Assembly: GCF_030272615.1 (NCBI RefSeq) | Contig: NC_081414.1 | Coordinates: forward strand, 55,081,636-55,145,635 | DNA: 64,000 bases | Origin: Cryptomeria japonica | Taxonomy: Eukaryota > Streptophyta > Pinopsida > Cupressales > Cupressaceae | Direction of reading: 5' to 3' | Shown here: piece by piece, positions 10,789 through 23,470 of the stretch | Numbering within the stretch: position 1 is the stretch's first letter | How the letters are laid out: every line of letters begins with the position of its first letter | Position numbers and translations under genes: made by a program | The notes under the pieces: generated by a model | Seen by the model: the letters and a program-made list of their open reading frames with translations, nothing else | Told to the model about the DNA's origin: nothing | The model's database searches: none

Positions 10789-10830
10789 CAAACCTCCTCA
10801 AGAAGTTAAGCTTCTACAGAGAGGACCTCA

Positions 10831-10843
10831 CTTTGATACCAAT
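10831..10843 (-). promoter_or_regulatory. Primer-binding site of the decayed Copia element
   Basis: The minus strand reads ATTGGTATCAAAG, close to the initiator methionine tRNA primer site typical of plant Copia elements (TGGTATCAGAGC). It abuts the LTR end CCAACA. Confidence 0.75.
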
Positions 10844-11573
10844 TGTTGGAATGCACTGATACTGATAGTAAACTGAGAGGGGGGGTGAATCAGTTAACTA
10901 ACAGTAACAAATATTAATTCAATTATAAACCTTATATCGGAGCACAAATCAATGAAAGATATATCGTGAAAGCACAACACACATAACACCAATATTTTGA
11001 CGTGGAAAACCCAGAAAGGGAAAAACCATGGTGGGAAACCCTACCCACAATTAGAGGAATACTTTGCAGTAGTATTGTGAATAATTACAATGGGGTCTGC
11101 ACATGCAAAAAGGACAACAACCTTGAGCTCACTTCTCATCACAAAGGGAAGTCTCACTGACTTACAAAATCATCAGACTACAATCCAAAAAGCAATAAAC
11201 AATGAAAGTAGCATCTACTAATGCCTGATATAGTTTTGGTTAAGAACTGATGTTTTCTCTATAATACAAAACATTTCCAACCTTCTTTTGAATGATATGA
11301 CTTTATTTTCACATAATCCTTTCTCTCATAATGCAGAATTAACCAACCATAACCATCAATATCCAATTACATGAATGCCACCTATAAATATAGATCATCA
11401 ACCTTATTGACAGTGTCAACTAAACCCTAAACACATAAACCTATAATTACAAAAATTACATCACATGATATCATCGGACCAATATTATGATTTACATTAC
11501 ATAACATGGACCTAAATAGAGTAACCAAATAATTATATCCATCGGGGATTTAGCTAAGACAAAAATTCAACAC
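10844..11573 (-). repeat. 5' LTR of the decayed Copia element
   Basis: On the plus strand the LTR runs from TGTTGGAATG at 10844 to a probable end in TTCAACA at about 11573. Its inner end carries the GATTCACCCCCCCTCTCAG block seen near the 3' end of every other Copia LTR in this window. The outer boundary is inferred from TG...CA ends only; no matching LTR or target duplication was found. Confidence 0.55.
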
Positions 11574-13140
11574 ACTTCACTTGCCAGTAGAAACCCTTAG
11601 TGAAAGTATAGCTAGATCCAAATAAGACTCGTGTAGGAGCACCTCGTGACCAAGGTAATAAGAGAAATAAAGGCTAAAGGACACACATGAGAATGTGACC
11701 TTTCAATCCATGTAATAGGGTAGTTTTGTTTTTTGATTTATTTGTAATAAATCCCACCTTGTTACCTAATGACATGGATTTGGCAAATTGATAAGCCACC
11801 ATGGGCATATGGGCCTAGGGGTATTTGGTTGAGTATTTTTCTAGGTGTTTATGTGTTGGAGATGTCTTAGGAAGGTTTAGGACATGTTGAAGCACCTCTA
11901 GGTAGTCGGGTTCAACATATGTCAAAAGTTGCTTAGATTTGACATCTTTGTTGACAACTTTTAATGACAACTTTTGGTTGCAAATAGCAACTTCTTTCCA
12001 ATGATCACCCCAGTTCAAAAGCTGGTTGATAAAAATTGAGGAAGGTATCAAATTTCATTCTTAATCATCATTGAGAAGAGATAATGAGGGGAGAATAACT
12101 TTGTAAAGTTTGGCATCATTGAAGTAATAGATTTCTGATAATTTCCTGCAATTCCATTATTCTACATGGTGTACCATACTGTACGATCATTTTTAATTAG
12201 GAAACTATTGGGATGTGTTAGAGTGGCCAATCACCTTTCAGATTCATCAAGTTTGAGGTCCTAATTCACCAAAACAAGGAAGAAATCAGCAAATTTCTGG
12301 AAGTGTTCTAGATTTGACAGTTTTGTCTAGGGTTTTGTAAAGAAATGGCCTTACCTTGCTGAACCTTCATTGGTGGTTCATATATATGGAGGGTATTCAA
12401 GTATGGCCAATTTATTTTTAGGATTTTAAAGGCCTTTTGCAGGTTAAGACCAATTGGAGGCAAGGGTTTGACGCATTAAGGTGGGCAACTCCATTTGGCC
12501 ACCGACAAGTGTAAGAAAATAGGTCTCACATCAGGGGTTAAAAGGTCTGATCATGGCCTAATACTTAGGAATTGGTGTATTTGAAATGGTTTAAGAGTAT
12601 TCCTTGAGTTTTTTTGGTGAGCTAAGGTCTTTGTCTACACACTCCTTTGTAAAATAGGCCTATTTGGGCTATATCGGTCTCCTAGCCAGAGTAGGGTTTG
12701 GATTCTTGTGTTCCCTACTGATAAGAACCCTTAGGACATGTTTTGTAACTCCCAAAAGGGTATCCAAATCCAATATTTTTTGTCTAGTCTTTTGGAGAAA
12801 TAAAGAGTTAAGTGTAGAAAATTGGTCTAGCAGGGCTACTAGGTTTTGTAGACCTTGTTGCAGCAGTTATCCAAACTGGTAGAGGGAACTTGAACTCAAT
12901 GGTTGAAGGAGGTCTCCCAAACCTAGAGGAATTCAAATCAAACCTTAATTAGTCATTATTGCATTGGAGAAGGGACCAAACCATTGCTGACCATAGAGAC
13001 TTTGTACTAGTAAATGAAAGAGACCTTGTACCGGTAGTCTTTTGTTTAGAGAAAGGATGTGGGGCTTGCCAAATGGATATTCCTTAACCCTTGAGAGTGT
13101 TGTGTGATTTCTAAGGTCCCTGGTGTGTTCTTGGATTAGG
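11574..13140. other. Intergenic sequence without recognisable gene
   Basis: This is mixed-composition sequence with only short frames (60-78 codons at 11815-12051 and 12664-12882), none with a recognisable domain. It may be old transposon debris. Confidence 0.4.
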
Positions 13141-13149
13141 GGAACCTAT

Positions 13150-13613
13150 CCTATAACGGTACTGGGACCTCTGCATCAAGGACCACCATAATAGCACGCC
13201 ATCCAATGCAAAGTCACTAAATGCTCGGGATATGATCAAGAAGTACCAACAACATGATAGAAACTTATTCTATAAGATGAACCCAAAATCCATGAACCAA
13301 GTCACCAAAACGACATACCGGTAAAGCTAACTGATAACGCCAGAAGCTAGTAAATCGAAGAACAAGCCGATAAAGGAAAATATCAAAAACAATAACCAAA
13401 TCATGAAACCACCAAAATATAGCAAGCATATAACCATAAAAATAAGAATCCATAATTGATTCCAGAGATCTCATTATACCGGATTAGAATCACAACCAAA
13501 ACTAGGAAGATCACCAAGACTAATCAGGATAGATCCAATCGAGATAGTCTCCAATCGGGATATAGTGTTGACATCAATGAAAACACTTAACTAAATCCAA
13601 CATATTGCCAACA
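13150..13613 (-). repeat. Possible Copia LTR fragment
   Basis: The minus strand begins TGTTGGCAATATGTTGG at 13613 and continues with a CATTGATGTCAA block and a TACCGGTATG box, like the start of the LTRs at 29543 and 35460. I could not locate the other end or a CCCCCCTCTCAG block, so it is probably truncated near 13150. Confidence 0.4.
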
Positions 13614-15000
13614 ATTCCTTATATGGCCCTTTCTTTTGGGCTTTGTGGTGTGCGGCTCATTATTTTGCCACTATTGGATGGCCCAAATCCTCCAAGCACT
13701 ACAACATAGGGACACACTTCTCTTTATTGTCATCATGGCTTCAAGGTTGATTTTTGTGCATCAAGATGTTATTGGTTCATGCAATGGTTATGGGGTTGTT
13801 TGACATTTGCCTTTCTTTAGTTGTGGATGGTTACTTGCAGGTTCCCCTTTCTATAGTTGTTTGGAGATCTTGTGGATCATCCTACCCTATGAGCTTTATA
13901 GGCTTTCATGTTGGTTTAGTAGGGTGAAAAATCCTTTGTGAAGCTTTTCATGGGATGCTTGGTCAGTTGGGGCCTATAGTAGACTGTGCCCTATTAGGAT
14001 TTTGTGCTCTAAGGCCTTTGAAGATAGGGTTTTGACCCTAGGGTTTTTTTTTGTTAACAAGTGTTTTAGGGGTTTGTTCTTGCATATTTGTATGGAAGAT
14101 AGTGTTCCTAATAGCGTTGGTTCTTCACTATCTTCAATGGGTTGACTCTGGATGTTTGCTAAGGGTTGGTTACCATGTGGGAGATCAATGGGAGAGTACT
14201 TTGCCTCCTTTTTCCTTTAGTGGTGAAATCTAATTTCCTATGGTGGATGCTACTTTTGGTACTTCCTATTCATAGTTTTGGTTGGGATCTTCTTTGTCTT
14301 GGATTGTAAGAGAGGTCCTCTTCTCTTATGTTCTTTCTTCCTAGGCCTTTGGTTTCTAAAGATACTACTAATCAAGGAGTTATAAAAGTGGTCTAGAATA
14401 TTTTGTTAGCAAGGTTACCAACTAGTCAATGGTTTAGGGATGCCTTAAAAAACCCTTTGATTTTATTTGTGCTAGCCCACCTAATGGTTCCTATGTTTAA
14501 TGCTTTCTCGATTAGGCTAGGTGTTTCCTTTATCAAGCATTTTCTGGGTGTCTTCAAATTATTGTTGTCTCCCTCCTTGTCAGAGCTACAAGGTGGTCCT
14601 ACTGATAAAAGGTTTTGGGATACCTTTCAAAATATACTATTTATTGACCATTCCCTTGGCTACATCGGTTCTAGTATAAGAGGGTTCTTCAAGAAGATTT
14701 TCTGGTTCCTTCCTAAACCCCTTTGTTTTGATTAGGTAGTTTTGGTGTGTTGGGATCCTTGTCCTAGTGCTTTGTTTCTCTACTCAAAAGAATCCTTTCA
14801 AAAAATGTCTTGTATTTTTTGGTTTTTTTTCTTGGTAGCCTCACTACTAGTGAGTTCCTCCCTTTTGTGTGTCTATATGGTGGTTTTGTTATGGTTCAAG
14901 CCTCTCCTACTCTTGTCTAATCAGAACAACCTTGTTTTTTGGATGGTTTTTTATTCTAATCGATAATGCATTGGGGGAACTTCCTCCTTTAATAAAAAAC
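13614..15000 (+). other. T/G-rich stretch, possibly the 3' region of a LINE
   Basis: The plus strand is T- and G-rich with short broken frames (for example 110 codons at 14403-14735) that show no known domain. It ends near 14985 in CTCCTTTAATAAAAAACACT, resembling the A-rich tail of a plant LINE. A similar style occurs at 62200-63780. The assignment is weak. Confidence 0.25.
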
Positions 15001-17149
15001 ACTAACAGGAATTATTTGATAAATTATAAATTATAAATGATAAATTATTTGAACTCTAATGCTTAGCAATGAATTTCAACTCCCAACAAACCACATATTG
15101 GATGCCTTTATCAATAAATCGAACACTTATCAACAAAGAACAATCCTTCTATCATTCCTCTCACCATTATTCTCATCATCCAATAAACTGATTTTTGATA
15201 CCACTATTGAATAGAAAAAATAGGAGAAAAATATTTATATTGCAAAAAATATTAAATAGGAATTTTATTATAATATTTCCATTATCCTATTCCATCCAAT
15301 ATATTGACATTGTAAAATCATTATTTTTTAAGAATAAATTCCCACCCAACTAACTAATCTACTGACTAATTTATTAAATTTAAACCTGAATTTCCTAACA
15401 AATTGAACTTAAAGTGAAACAACCCAAAAAAATTTCAAGCAAAACCAAAATTTTAAAATTTAAAATTATGAATAGTATTTTTTTAGAAAAAAGGCATAAG
15501 CGGCATTATATATATATATTAATAATTCATAAAAAAGGTTACAAAATTGCCAGAATTATAATACTGGCCAGAACTTTCAAAATCTGCATGACGATGCATA
15601 TTACCCTATTGACCAACCACCCCTATATATAGTGATGAACAAAAAGTCTTATAGCATATAGATTGTTTATACAATAGCTAATAGATATGGACAAGTAGGT
15701 AACACCATTATGCCGAGCTATTACTATGAAACCAAAAAAACCAAACTAAAACCCAAAGTTGGTAGAACTATCCCCAAGTCTATCTTTTAGAGACAAAAGC
15801 TTCACCATATTGTCCTTCTATCTTCTATTTCTTACCAACAACTGTAGATTGAACCTATTCCCCCTTAGCAACGGATTGAATTCCATGTGAAATCGGGTGT
15901 GAAAGAAAGAAAAAAATGAAAAAATATTTATCCTTTAGAATTTTGATCCTATCTGCATCTAATTCTTGCCTATGAACCTGTAGTGCATTAGAAAGTTGCC
16001 ATGGGTCATCATTTTGGAGATCTACAATGAAAGAATCATAGATATCCCCCGCATTTGTATGCTTGAGATCACATTTGGGAAAAATAAACAGGATATAACC
16101 ATTACCAGAGCCCAAAATGTACTTCTGCACACATTTCATTAATTCACCATGTCAGACAAACCCTAGCTGAACAAAATCATCTACGATGATTTTGAGTAGG
16201 TTGTATGACTGCAAGCCATCAAGACAATTGGAAAGAAAGATAGAGAGAAACTAGGATGGAAACAATAGCCTCGATGCATGAGGAGAAAGAATCCTTACCC
16301 CAATTACAGTTTTAATGGCATCCAATTGATTAGGACAAGAAATTCTAAAGACCCTACTAATTTCCCCATCATCAAATTCCTTCCTCAAAAATGATAAATG
16401 CAAAAGGGGATAAATAGAACAAATTTCACACAGATCATGCAAGGAAATCATGGATAGATATAGAATATCTAATCTGCAACAAAACAAAGTGGAAATTTCC
16501 ATTCACATCATTATGACTTGAAGAGGTAGGTAAAGAGAAGGGATGTGAAATATACTGCCTATGTCAGAACCATTTAAACTCACACTCAAAAATGAATATG
16601 AAGTGTCCTCGATTTTCTCCCAATTTGAACATGTGTAATTTTGTAGGTTGTTGAATATATGCGACCATTCATAGAAAAGACCTTAATGAGCTGGTGTGGA
16701 TGTGAATTTTAAAAATAGGGTCGAGCCACATGTTCAAGGAGAAGCACTAAATCCTTTGGAAAACAAAGTAAATTATTTCCTACCACTACATTTTGAACTG
16801 GTGGATCGTTTGAGTTGAATAGGAGCCACATTTGCAAAACTTATTTGAAATAGAGTCTAGTAACACACACTCCATGCTAGATTTTTGTAGACCCCATCAT
16901 CAATGCTAATACATCAATATTTTGAAAATTCAGATGTCTCTAATACAAAAATGGCATGATGACACTGGTATTAATAGAATATTAATATCGAATCAGAAAA
17001 GGTCAAAGAAAGTATTGACAGAAGTGGACAGTGATCCCTACAAAACAAAACACATTAGATTACTACTTCATATCGTTAAGTAGGACATGTGAAAGTTTGT
17101 CAGGCATGGAGATGTCATCATTTATAAAGGTGGCATGAGAATTTGTTTG
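15001..17149. other. AT-rich intergenic sequence
   Basis: AT-rich sequence with only small frames. Two minus-strand frames (15855-16139 and 16251-16502, 94 and 83 codons) have some protein-like composition but no recognisable family. I see no gene I can support. Confidence 0.4.
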
Positions 17150-18720
17150 AAAAATTCTATGTTTTCCAATTCATCTGCTACATGATTCACTTCCCTGTAG
17201 ATGTGATTAATTTGATAGGAGTCAAAATATGTTAACGTTTCACACACCTATTTGAGGATGTATGTGATCTTCCAATTATGCTTTGTTTGTTTCCTACAAG
17301 AATTGACTATTAACAAAGAGTTTCCTTCAATTAGGATGTTTTTGATATGAAGTTTTGTAGCCATCGGTAAGCCATATAAAACTGTTTGTACTTCTTCTTG
17401 ATAATTTGTTCTATCAGGTAATTTGATTGTTTAGGCTTGAATTAAAGTACCCCTATGGTCTCTCAAGATCACACCCGCTCTAGAAGGACCTAGATTTCCT
17501 TTTGACGATCTGTCAAAATTTAGCTTAACAAAATCACAATGGGGAGGTATCTATTTTATCTTAGATCTATCAACCTTTGACTTATTAACAATGTGTTGGC
17601 TTCCTTTAAATGGAAAAGCAAGGGACAACCACACTTTCAACTAAGAGGCATCCCAATCAGTGAAATTGGATGTAACATTTTTTGTCCTAGACACATAGGC
17701 ATTGATAATTTCACTTAAGGATTTCTCGAATTTAACAAAGATTGTTGAGATTGAAGATGGTTGTTTTTTTAAGATTCATTTGTTTCTCTCCCACCAGATG
17801 CACCAAAGGAGTCTTGAAGGAATAATTCTATGGATGCTTGCAAAAAAAGAATTTTTATATAGTATGGGCCATGTAGAGAACATATCCCACAATTTATGGG
17901 GAAATGGTGCCTGTCGTTGAAGTTTTGCTTTCACATTATCCCAACATTCTATAGAAAAATAACAATGGAGGAAGATGTGATCTATATACTCATTAGCTCC
18001 ATTACAAAGGACACAAGAAAATCAATTATGTGAGATCCCTTACTTGACTAGACGATCACTCGTGAGAATTCTATGTTTAAGTGATAACCAAGAAAATCAC
18101 CCTCCTTTTGGAAAAATACCTAGAGACCAACAGAAGGATAAATCTCATTAAGAGGTGGGTTGCTCTTGGTGGGTAGTGACAACTTTATACCCAAGCTTAA
18201 CTGTATATTGACCTGACTTTGAGGGAGCCCAAATAATCTTGTCCTTCTGATGGTTAATGAAGATTTGGTGGCTCTCAATTACTGGACTTAGTTCATGTTG
18301 CAAATTGGAAGATAAAAAAAGAGCTTCTAAAATTTTCCAAATGACTTTGCCTATGACCATGTCAATTGAACTGAAATAATCTTTTACCCTAGAACCTATG
18401 GATTGCGAAAAAAAATGTTGAGCCTCCTGAAATTGATCAACAAACTATAGACAGGGGTATGCATTCCATGAATCGAACTAGAATTATGTTGGTTCCCCAT
18501 TGTGAAGTTGCCATGTAAGATAAGGTAAGATTGGATTTCTATAGCTGATAAGGAAGTTCCACATTACTGATATCCATGAGGTGGGTTTTGTATAGTGAAG
18601 ATTCTTGATAGAGTAGCAGAATCAAGGTACTTATCCTGCATAAGTCTAGTCATCCAATCTATCGTTTAGTGTACATATTCCATTCTAACTTTTCTCCCAA
18701 AGAAATATTTCTTGTTGTTA
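17150..18720 (-). mobile_element. 5'-truncated, decayed LINE (RT C-terminus, zinc-binding, RNase H)
   Basis: The minus strand reads through the last part of a plant LINE ORF2 with many stops and shifts. At about 18700-18420 are pieces such as DWMTRLMQDKYLDS and RIFTIQNPPHG, the stretch after the RT thumb. At 18148-18360 is a zinc-binding-RT entry (KDKIIWAPSKSGQYTVKLGY), followed near 17980-17850 by DHIFLHCYFSIECW. At 17570-17200 is a plant-type RNase H, with KLNFDRSSKGN and AGVILRDHRGTLIQA. Comparable segments occur in order in the LINE at 53903-60353. The endonuclease and most of RT are missing. Confidence 0.75.
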
Positions 18721-18916
18721 AGTTATATACACTAGCACCTCCTCGTGATTTGTTTGAACAAATAGTATTTAAGGAAATCAAGGGTATCTTCTTATTTCCA
18801 TCCATATTTCCTATAATGTGATGAAAAGTGATGAGGGGAGATCAAGTGGAAAGATTTACTCCCCTCAAAATATGAATGGAAGTTTCACAAAGGATTCCCT
18901 TCAACTTCTCACACAC

Positions 18917-19205
18917 ATTACATTTAAAAGAGGGGGTTGAATTTGCTAGATCCAATCCCAATGGAAAGAGATTGAATGCTAAATTAATTGTAAGGAATTG
19001 GAAATGGGTCTGGAAAGTAAATTAACCCTCTTTTAAAGTAGACAAGTTGAGTTAAATGAATTGAGACTAAGTGTAAAGATGACAAGGAAATGATTATATC
19101 TTGAGATAGAGATGCAGGATGAAGTTGTGCACCTGGAATTAGCAGTAAGATGTCGAGATGGAGCTCCCCTACAAATTTGAGAAATTTTTTTAGGACCATC
19201 TAGCA
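18917..19205 (-). repeat. Diverged remnant of the Tat-like LTR family
   Basis: The plus strand here shares a block order with 1585-1875 in the 3' LTR: AAAAGAGGGGGTTGAA, GATCCAATCCCA, GATTGAATGCTAAAT, ACCCTCTTTTAAAGTA, GAGATAGAGATGCAGGATGA and CTGGAATTAGCAG. Many substitutions and small gaps show that it is much older than the three other copies. Neither LTR end is present. Confidence 0.65.
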
Positions 19206-21510
19206 CTCCTCCATCTTTAAAATCCATTTTGGGTCCTTATGTCCAAAAATCCACCATCCCAACTCCATCAACCCCTTCTTCTATTTTGGGTCCTCATTTC
19301 CCAAAATCCACACTCTATCCCCCATCTAATTCAAAACACTCTCCCCCACTACTCCACCACCCTCCAAGGTGTGTGCCAATGTTGATCTTCTACAAATTCT
19401 TCAAAACCCCATCCATTATCCACCATCCATTTTTCACAATCCCGTTCTGTTAGTCCAATCCTCTCAAAATCCTTATCTTCCCTCCCCTCTCCATTTCATC
19501 TCCCCAATTATTGTTACCAACATCTACGAGCATACCTCTAGTTCAAAACATACTAAGGGATACTAGCTATGGAACTAGATGCTTGAGTCCTCCCTTCCTC
19601 CTTCACGTATCCTCTATCTTCCATATCTACTCATCCTCATCCTTCTCCATCCAAGCTATTCCAAAAATTCAAAATTCCAAAAAAAACAATTCAAGAAAAA
19701 AAAAAAAATCAGAAAATGTAAAGAAAAACCATTTCATCCAATATTGAAAAGCACTTCTTGTGGAGCCTTGGGTAAGTACCATGATGAAAACTTGGCAAAC
19801 AAGCATCATGTGTAATCCCCTCATCCCCTTTCACTCTACACTTGGGGGCAAGCTTCATCCACACAATCCTCCCATCCATCTGCATCATATTTGAGTCCAT
19901 TCTCCTTCCCTATCTTTGATCTTGACTATCCTATCCATATCCTCTAGCTCATATCCCTCATCCTATCAAAATAAATCCTCCATTCATATCTTTCATCTTG
20001 ATCATATAAGAGGCAAAATAATGAATCATGCATGCATGCTTTGGAGCATTCAAGCCTTAATTGCCTTAATTCTCTACCATCCATATCCATTACACATTAT
20101 CTTTCAAAAACTCATACATCTTTATCCACCATTCTTCCATCATTAATTCCACTACCTCTAGTGTGGGGCATTGCACTCATTTGCAACATAGTCCTTGGGT
20201 CTCCATCACCCTACCCTCCATCCTTTATTCCTCCATATCTTATCCATATCCATCCACTCCATCCATTTGTCTCCTATCAAAACAATAACTACATCCTTCC
20301 ATTCATCCATCCTCCTACCAATCCTTGGTTCTCCCTTGTCATTGGTTCCATTCAATCAAATCCCATCCACTAATCCACCCCATCCTATCCAATTTCTAAT
20401 CCAATCCTATCTTATCCAATCATATTCTCCATCTCTTCAAATTCAATCATTAATCCCATCCTCATTCCAATCCTACTCTTTCATCCATCTACCTTTTCAT
20501 CCTATCTAATCATTTATCCTTCTTCCAATCCATCAAACTGAGCTTTCCCCATCTACCTGAGCTTGCACTGACTTGTGCCTAATCCAAGCACCCATCCATA
20601 CTTTGCTAATCAAATCCAAGTGGCAATCCTCTCATCTGCACATCTTGCACATCCAACTTGTCTTTTGTCATCCATCAATCAATCTATCACCTTGCCCATT
20701 AGGATGCATCCTTCCCTAGTTTGGCAGTTTATCCAAATCCATGACCTACTCTTGGAAAGAGATATTAGTTGGTCATGTGCATGTTGTTTGCATACTTGAG
20801 CTTTTTGATTTGTTTTTCATCTTGTGTCCCATGACTATACTTGTTCAGGACTGCCTTGATCATCCTATATCCTGGTATATCTTGGCTGGTGTATAATGGG
20901 GCATAGTTTTCATGGCATGGTGTGTTTGAAGGTCTTCCTTGTATGAACCGACAACCCTGTATTAGTGTTTATCAACACTTTCATGATTGTGTGCAAGGCA
21001 TTCTTGTTCGACTGAGCATCACTCATGCCTTGGATCTTCATATCATCCTGGTTCTTATAACCAGTGGTGTAGACTATCAATGGCAATATTAAATCTAGGT
21101 TTCCTCTCTATACTTGCTCAACAAGAAATCCAATCCATTTATCATTTCTTTGTCTCATTTTATTCACAAAACTCCAACCCATCTTTCATCATCTTCATCC
21201 TTTCATCAATTATTCTTCTAATTCCTTTTCGAGAGCACACCCATGTTCTTCGAACCTGCATGTCCTCTCGAGGGGGCATACCACTGCTTCCTCGTCATCC
21301 TTCCTCCTCATCATTCTTCTTCATCTTGTGATTGGGGCGTCATCCTGCTAGTCCTTATCCTTTCCTTCATCTCATTATTGGGGCATCATGCTACTAGTCC
21401 TTATCCTTTTTCTTCATCTCATGACAAGGGCATCATGCTACTAGTCTTTATCCTTTTCTTCCACTATGTTTTATTCTTCTTTGATATAACATCATTCATG
21501 ACCCTATATC
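19206..21510 (+). other. Pyrimidine-rich, apparently non-coding interior of a Gypsy-like element
   Basis: This is more than 2 kb of C/T-rich sequence dominated by TCCATCC-type words. All six frames give only short low-complexity peptides rich in Ser, Pro, His and Ile. It ends at a polypurine tract and an LTR on the right, so it is probably the 3' interior of a plus-strand LTR element. It includes a three-unit tandem repeat at 21321-21460. Confidence 0.45.
21321..21460 (+). repeat. Tandem repeat, three units of 46-47 bases
   Basis: Units start at 21321, 21367 and 21414, each beginning TCATCT and containing GGGGC/AAGGGC, ATCATGCTACTAGTC and TTATCCTTT. The second and third are closer to each other than to the first. 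The array sits just upstream of the polypurine tract. Confidence 0.7.
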
Positions 21511-21524
21511 AAAGAGGGGCAAAA
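21511..21524 (+). promoter_or_regulatory. Polypurine tract of a second Gypsy-like family
   Basis: AAAGAGGGGCAAAA directly precedes TGTAGATACC, the start of an LTR also found at 51606. This marks the LTR as a 3' LTR on the plus strand. Confidence 0.65.
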
Positions 21525-22516
21525 TGTAGATACCTAAAATTCATATTTAATTAATTTAAGCCTATCAACATAATTAATTTACTTAATTGTGTTATCCTTA
21601 ATCCTCTCAGAATCAATTGAATCTAATTTAATTAATCCTTTCACTATAGTGCAATAATTAATTTACCAAATAAATTAATTATTCCCCTATTCTTATAAAT
21701 TCCTCTCAATTATGATTTCCTCTAAACCCACTTAGTTAATTAATTTTAATTAATTAACCTAGTCATGTGATTCCTACAAATCACTTTTCCTAATCCCACT
21801 TAGCCTAATTAATCCATCTAGAATCTCTCATAATCATGCTTATCATTATTCTCCTATTTTTAATTTCCACTCATGTCACATAAACTTTGAATCTCTCAAA
21901 AAAATTCAAATTTCTTTGAATCCCTCAATGCATCCTTATTTTGGAATTTTTAATTCCTCAAGTTTGAAATTTCTCCCCACTTTTTCCAAAGGAATTTTAT
22001 ATTCCTATTTATTTTCCTAAGGCACCCTTGATCCATGCCTTCTATCTCAAATCAATCTCAACCATTCATAATAAAATCAATCTTGGCCCTCCATTGGCCT
22101 CCTCCAATCTATAAATTGGAGCTTATTATCCTTACAAAAGATCCATCTTCTCATGCATTGTTATGTTGCGCTTTTCTCCTCTCCGTTCTCTAATATTCTA
22201 ATCCAAATCCTCCTATCCATCACTCAGATACAATAATCCAATAATCCAATAATCCATCAATCTATCATGTTGAGCACAAGGAGAGAAATCCACATTCACT
22301 CCTTCTCTCTCCAACTCTCCATTTGTCAAAGTTTGTGGAGGCAAGGAGGACAAGGAAGAGCTACTTGCAATGGGAGCATCATGAGTATATTTATGTTTTA
22401 TTTTGTTTTCATGATGTTCTTGTTCAAATATTTCTTGATATCTCATTTAAATGGTTTTTGTATTTATTGAATACTAATCATGCACAAACCATCTTATTGT
22501 GAGACAATTACTCTTA
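21525..22516 (+). repeat. 3' LTR of a second, AT-rich Gypsy-like family
   Basis: It starts TGTAGATACCTAAAATTC and shares a long run of blocks with 51606-52640: TTAATTAAT-rich sequence, AATCCTTTCACTATAG, AATAAATTAATTATTC and CTAGTCATGT. Both copies hold CTATAAATTGG, a likely TATA box (here 22109-22116). The 3' boundary is inferred from where Copia coding sequence begins, and could be a few tens of bases off. Confidence 0.6.
22109..22116 (+). promoter_or_regulatory. TATA box in the second-family LTR
   Basis: CTATAAAT occurs here and at the equivalent place in the other copy (52246-52253), preceded in both by CTTCCAATCT/CTCCAATCT. Confidence 0.45.
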
Positions 22517-22563
22517 ATTAATTTGATGGAGGTGGTGTTAGATCTAGAAATGACTCTCCCTGC

Positions 22564-23470
22564 ATGGTGAAAGGTAAAGGTTCTATTTCTTTGAATGGAA
22601 CGAGTAATATTGATGATGTATTTTGGGTTGATGGTCTAAAACATAATTTGTTAAGTGCTGGAAAAATCAATGATAAAGGTTATTTGCTTGAGTTTAATGG
22701 TGGAATCTGTAGAATTATTGGAGGAAATGGTGAATTGATTGCTACCAAGAAACAAACAAGAGGTAACTTATTTCACTTGAATGCTAATGTCAATAATTGT
22801 TTGATTGCAAAAATGGAAGATAGTTGGTTGTGGCACAAGAGATGTTGTCATATGAATTTTGATAACTTGGTGAAGGTAAGAAAGTCAACTGTTGTAAGAG
22901 TATTACCACAAATTGCTAAACCAAATAATGTGATATGTAAAGACTGTCAAATTCATAAGATGAACTCTATTTCATATAGGAGAAAGAAGTGTACATTTGA
23001 TAATATTTTGGATTTGGATTATACCGATCTCTGTGGCCTTATGAGAACAAAAAGTTATTTTGGTGATACATATTTCATGCTTTTTACTGATGATTATTCC
23101 AAGATGACGTGGGTTACATTCTTAAAGGAGAAATTTGAAGCCTTTAGTAAATTTAAAACATTGAAAGCTCTAGTTGAGAATGAGATCAGTAAAAACATGA
23201 AATGTTTAAGATCAAATTGAGGAGGAGAATTCACATCTAATGAATTTGTCTAGTATTGTGATGTACAGGTTATCAAGGGACAAATGTCTTCTCCAAGGAA
23301 TCCATAACAAAATGGCATAGTAGAAAGTATGAACAAAACAAATGTTGATGCTGCTAAAACAATGTTATTACAAGGTAATGTGCCTAAAATGTTTTGGAGA
23401 GAGGTGTTCAGTACTGCAATTTATACATTGAACCGAATACTTGTAAAGAAAGACAAAAGTACAATACCTT
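22564..23470 (+). pseudogene. Copia pre-integrase and integrase, decayed
   Basis: The open frame 22564-23220 encodes the gag-pre-integrase domain (WLWHKRCCHMNFDNLVK; then CKDCQIHKMNS) and the start of the integrase core (LDLDYTDLCGLM, where TD is the first acidic residue; FTDDYSKMTWVTFLKEK). After a stop at 23218 the core continues in frame with GGEFTSNEF, a stop, then QNGIVESMNKT, where the usual final Glu is kept. Frames are broken at least at 23218, 23251, 23305 and 23478. The HHCC zinc motif is partly kept. Confidence 0.8.

Noticed and set aside
13265-13474. A 69-codon minus-strand frame with aromatic residues
   Set aside because: Lies within a probable LTR fragment and has no domain.
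19229-20799. Several 74-113-codon frames in the pyrimidine-rich stretch
   Set aside because: Low-complexity Ser/Pro/His/Ile peptides in several frames at once, as expected from TCCATCC words.
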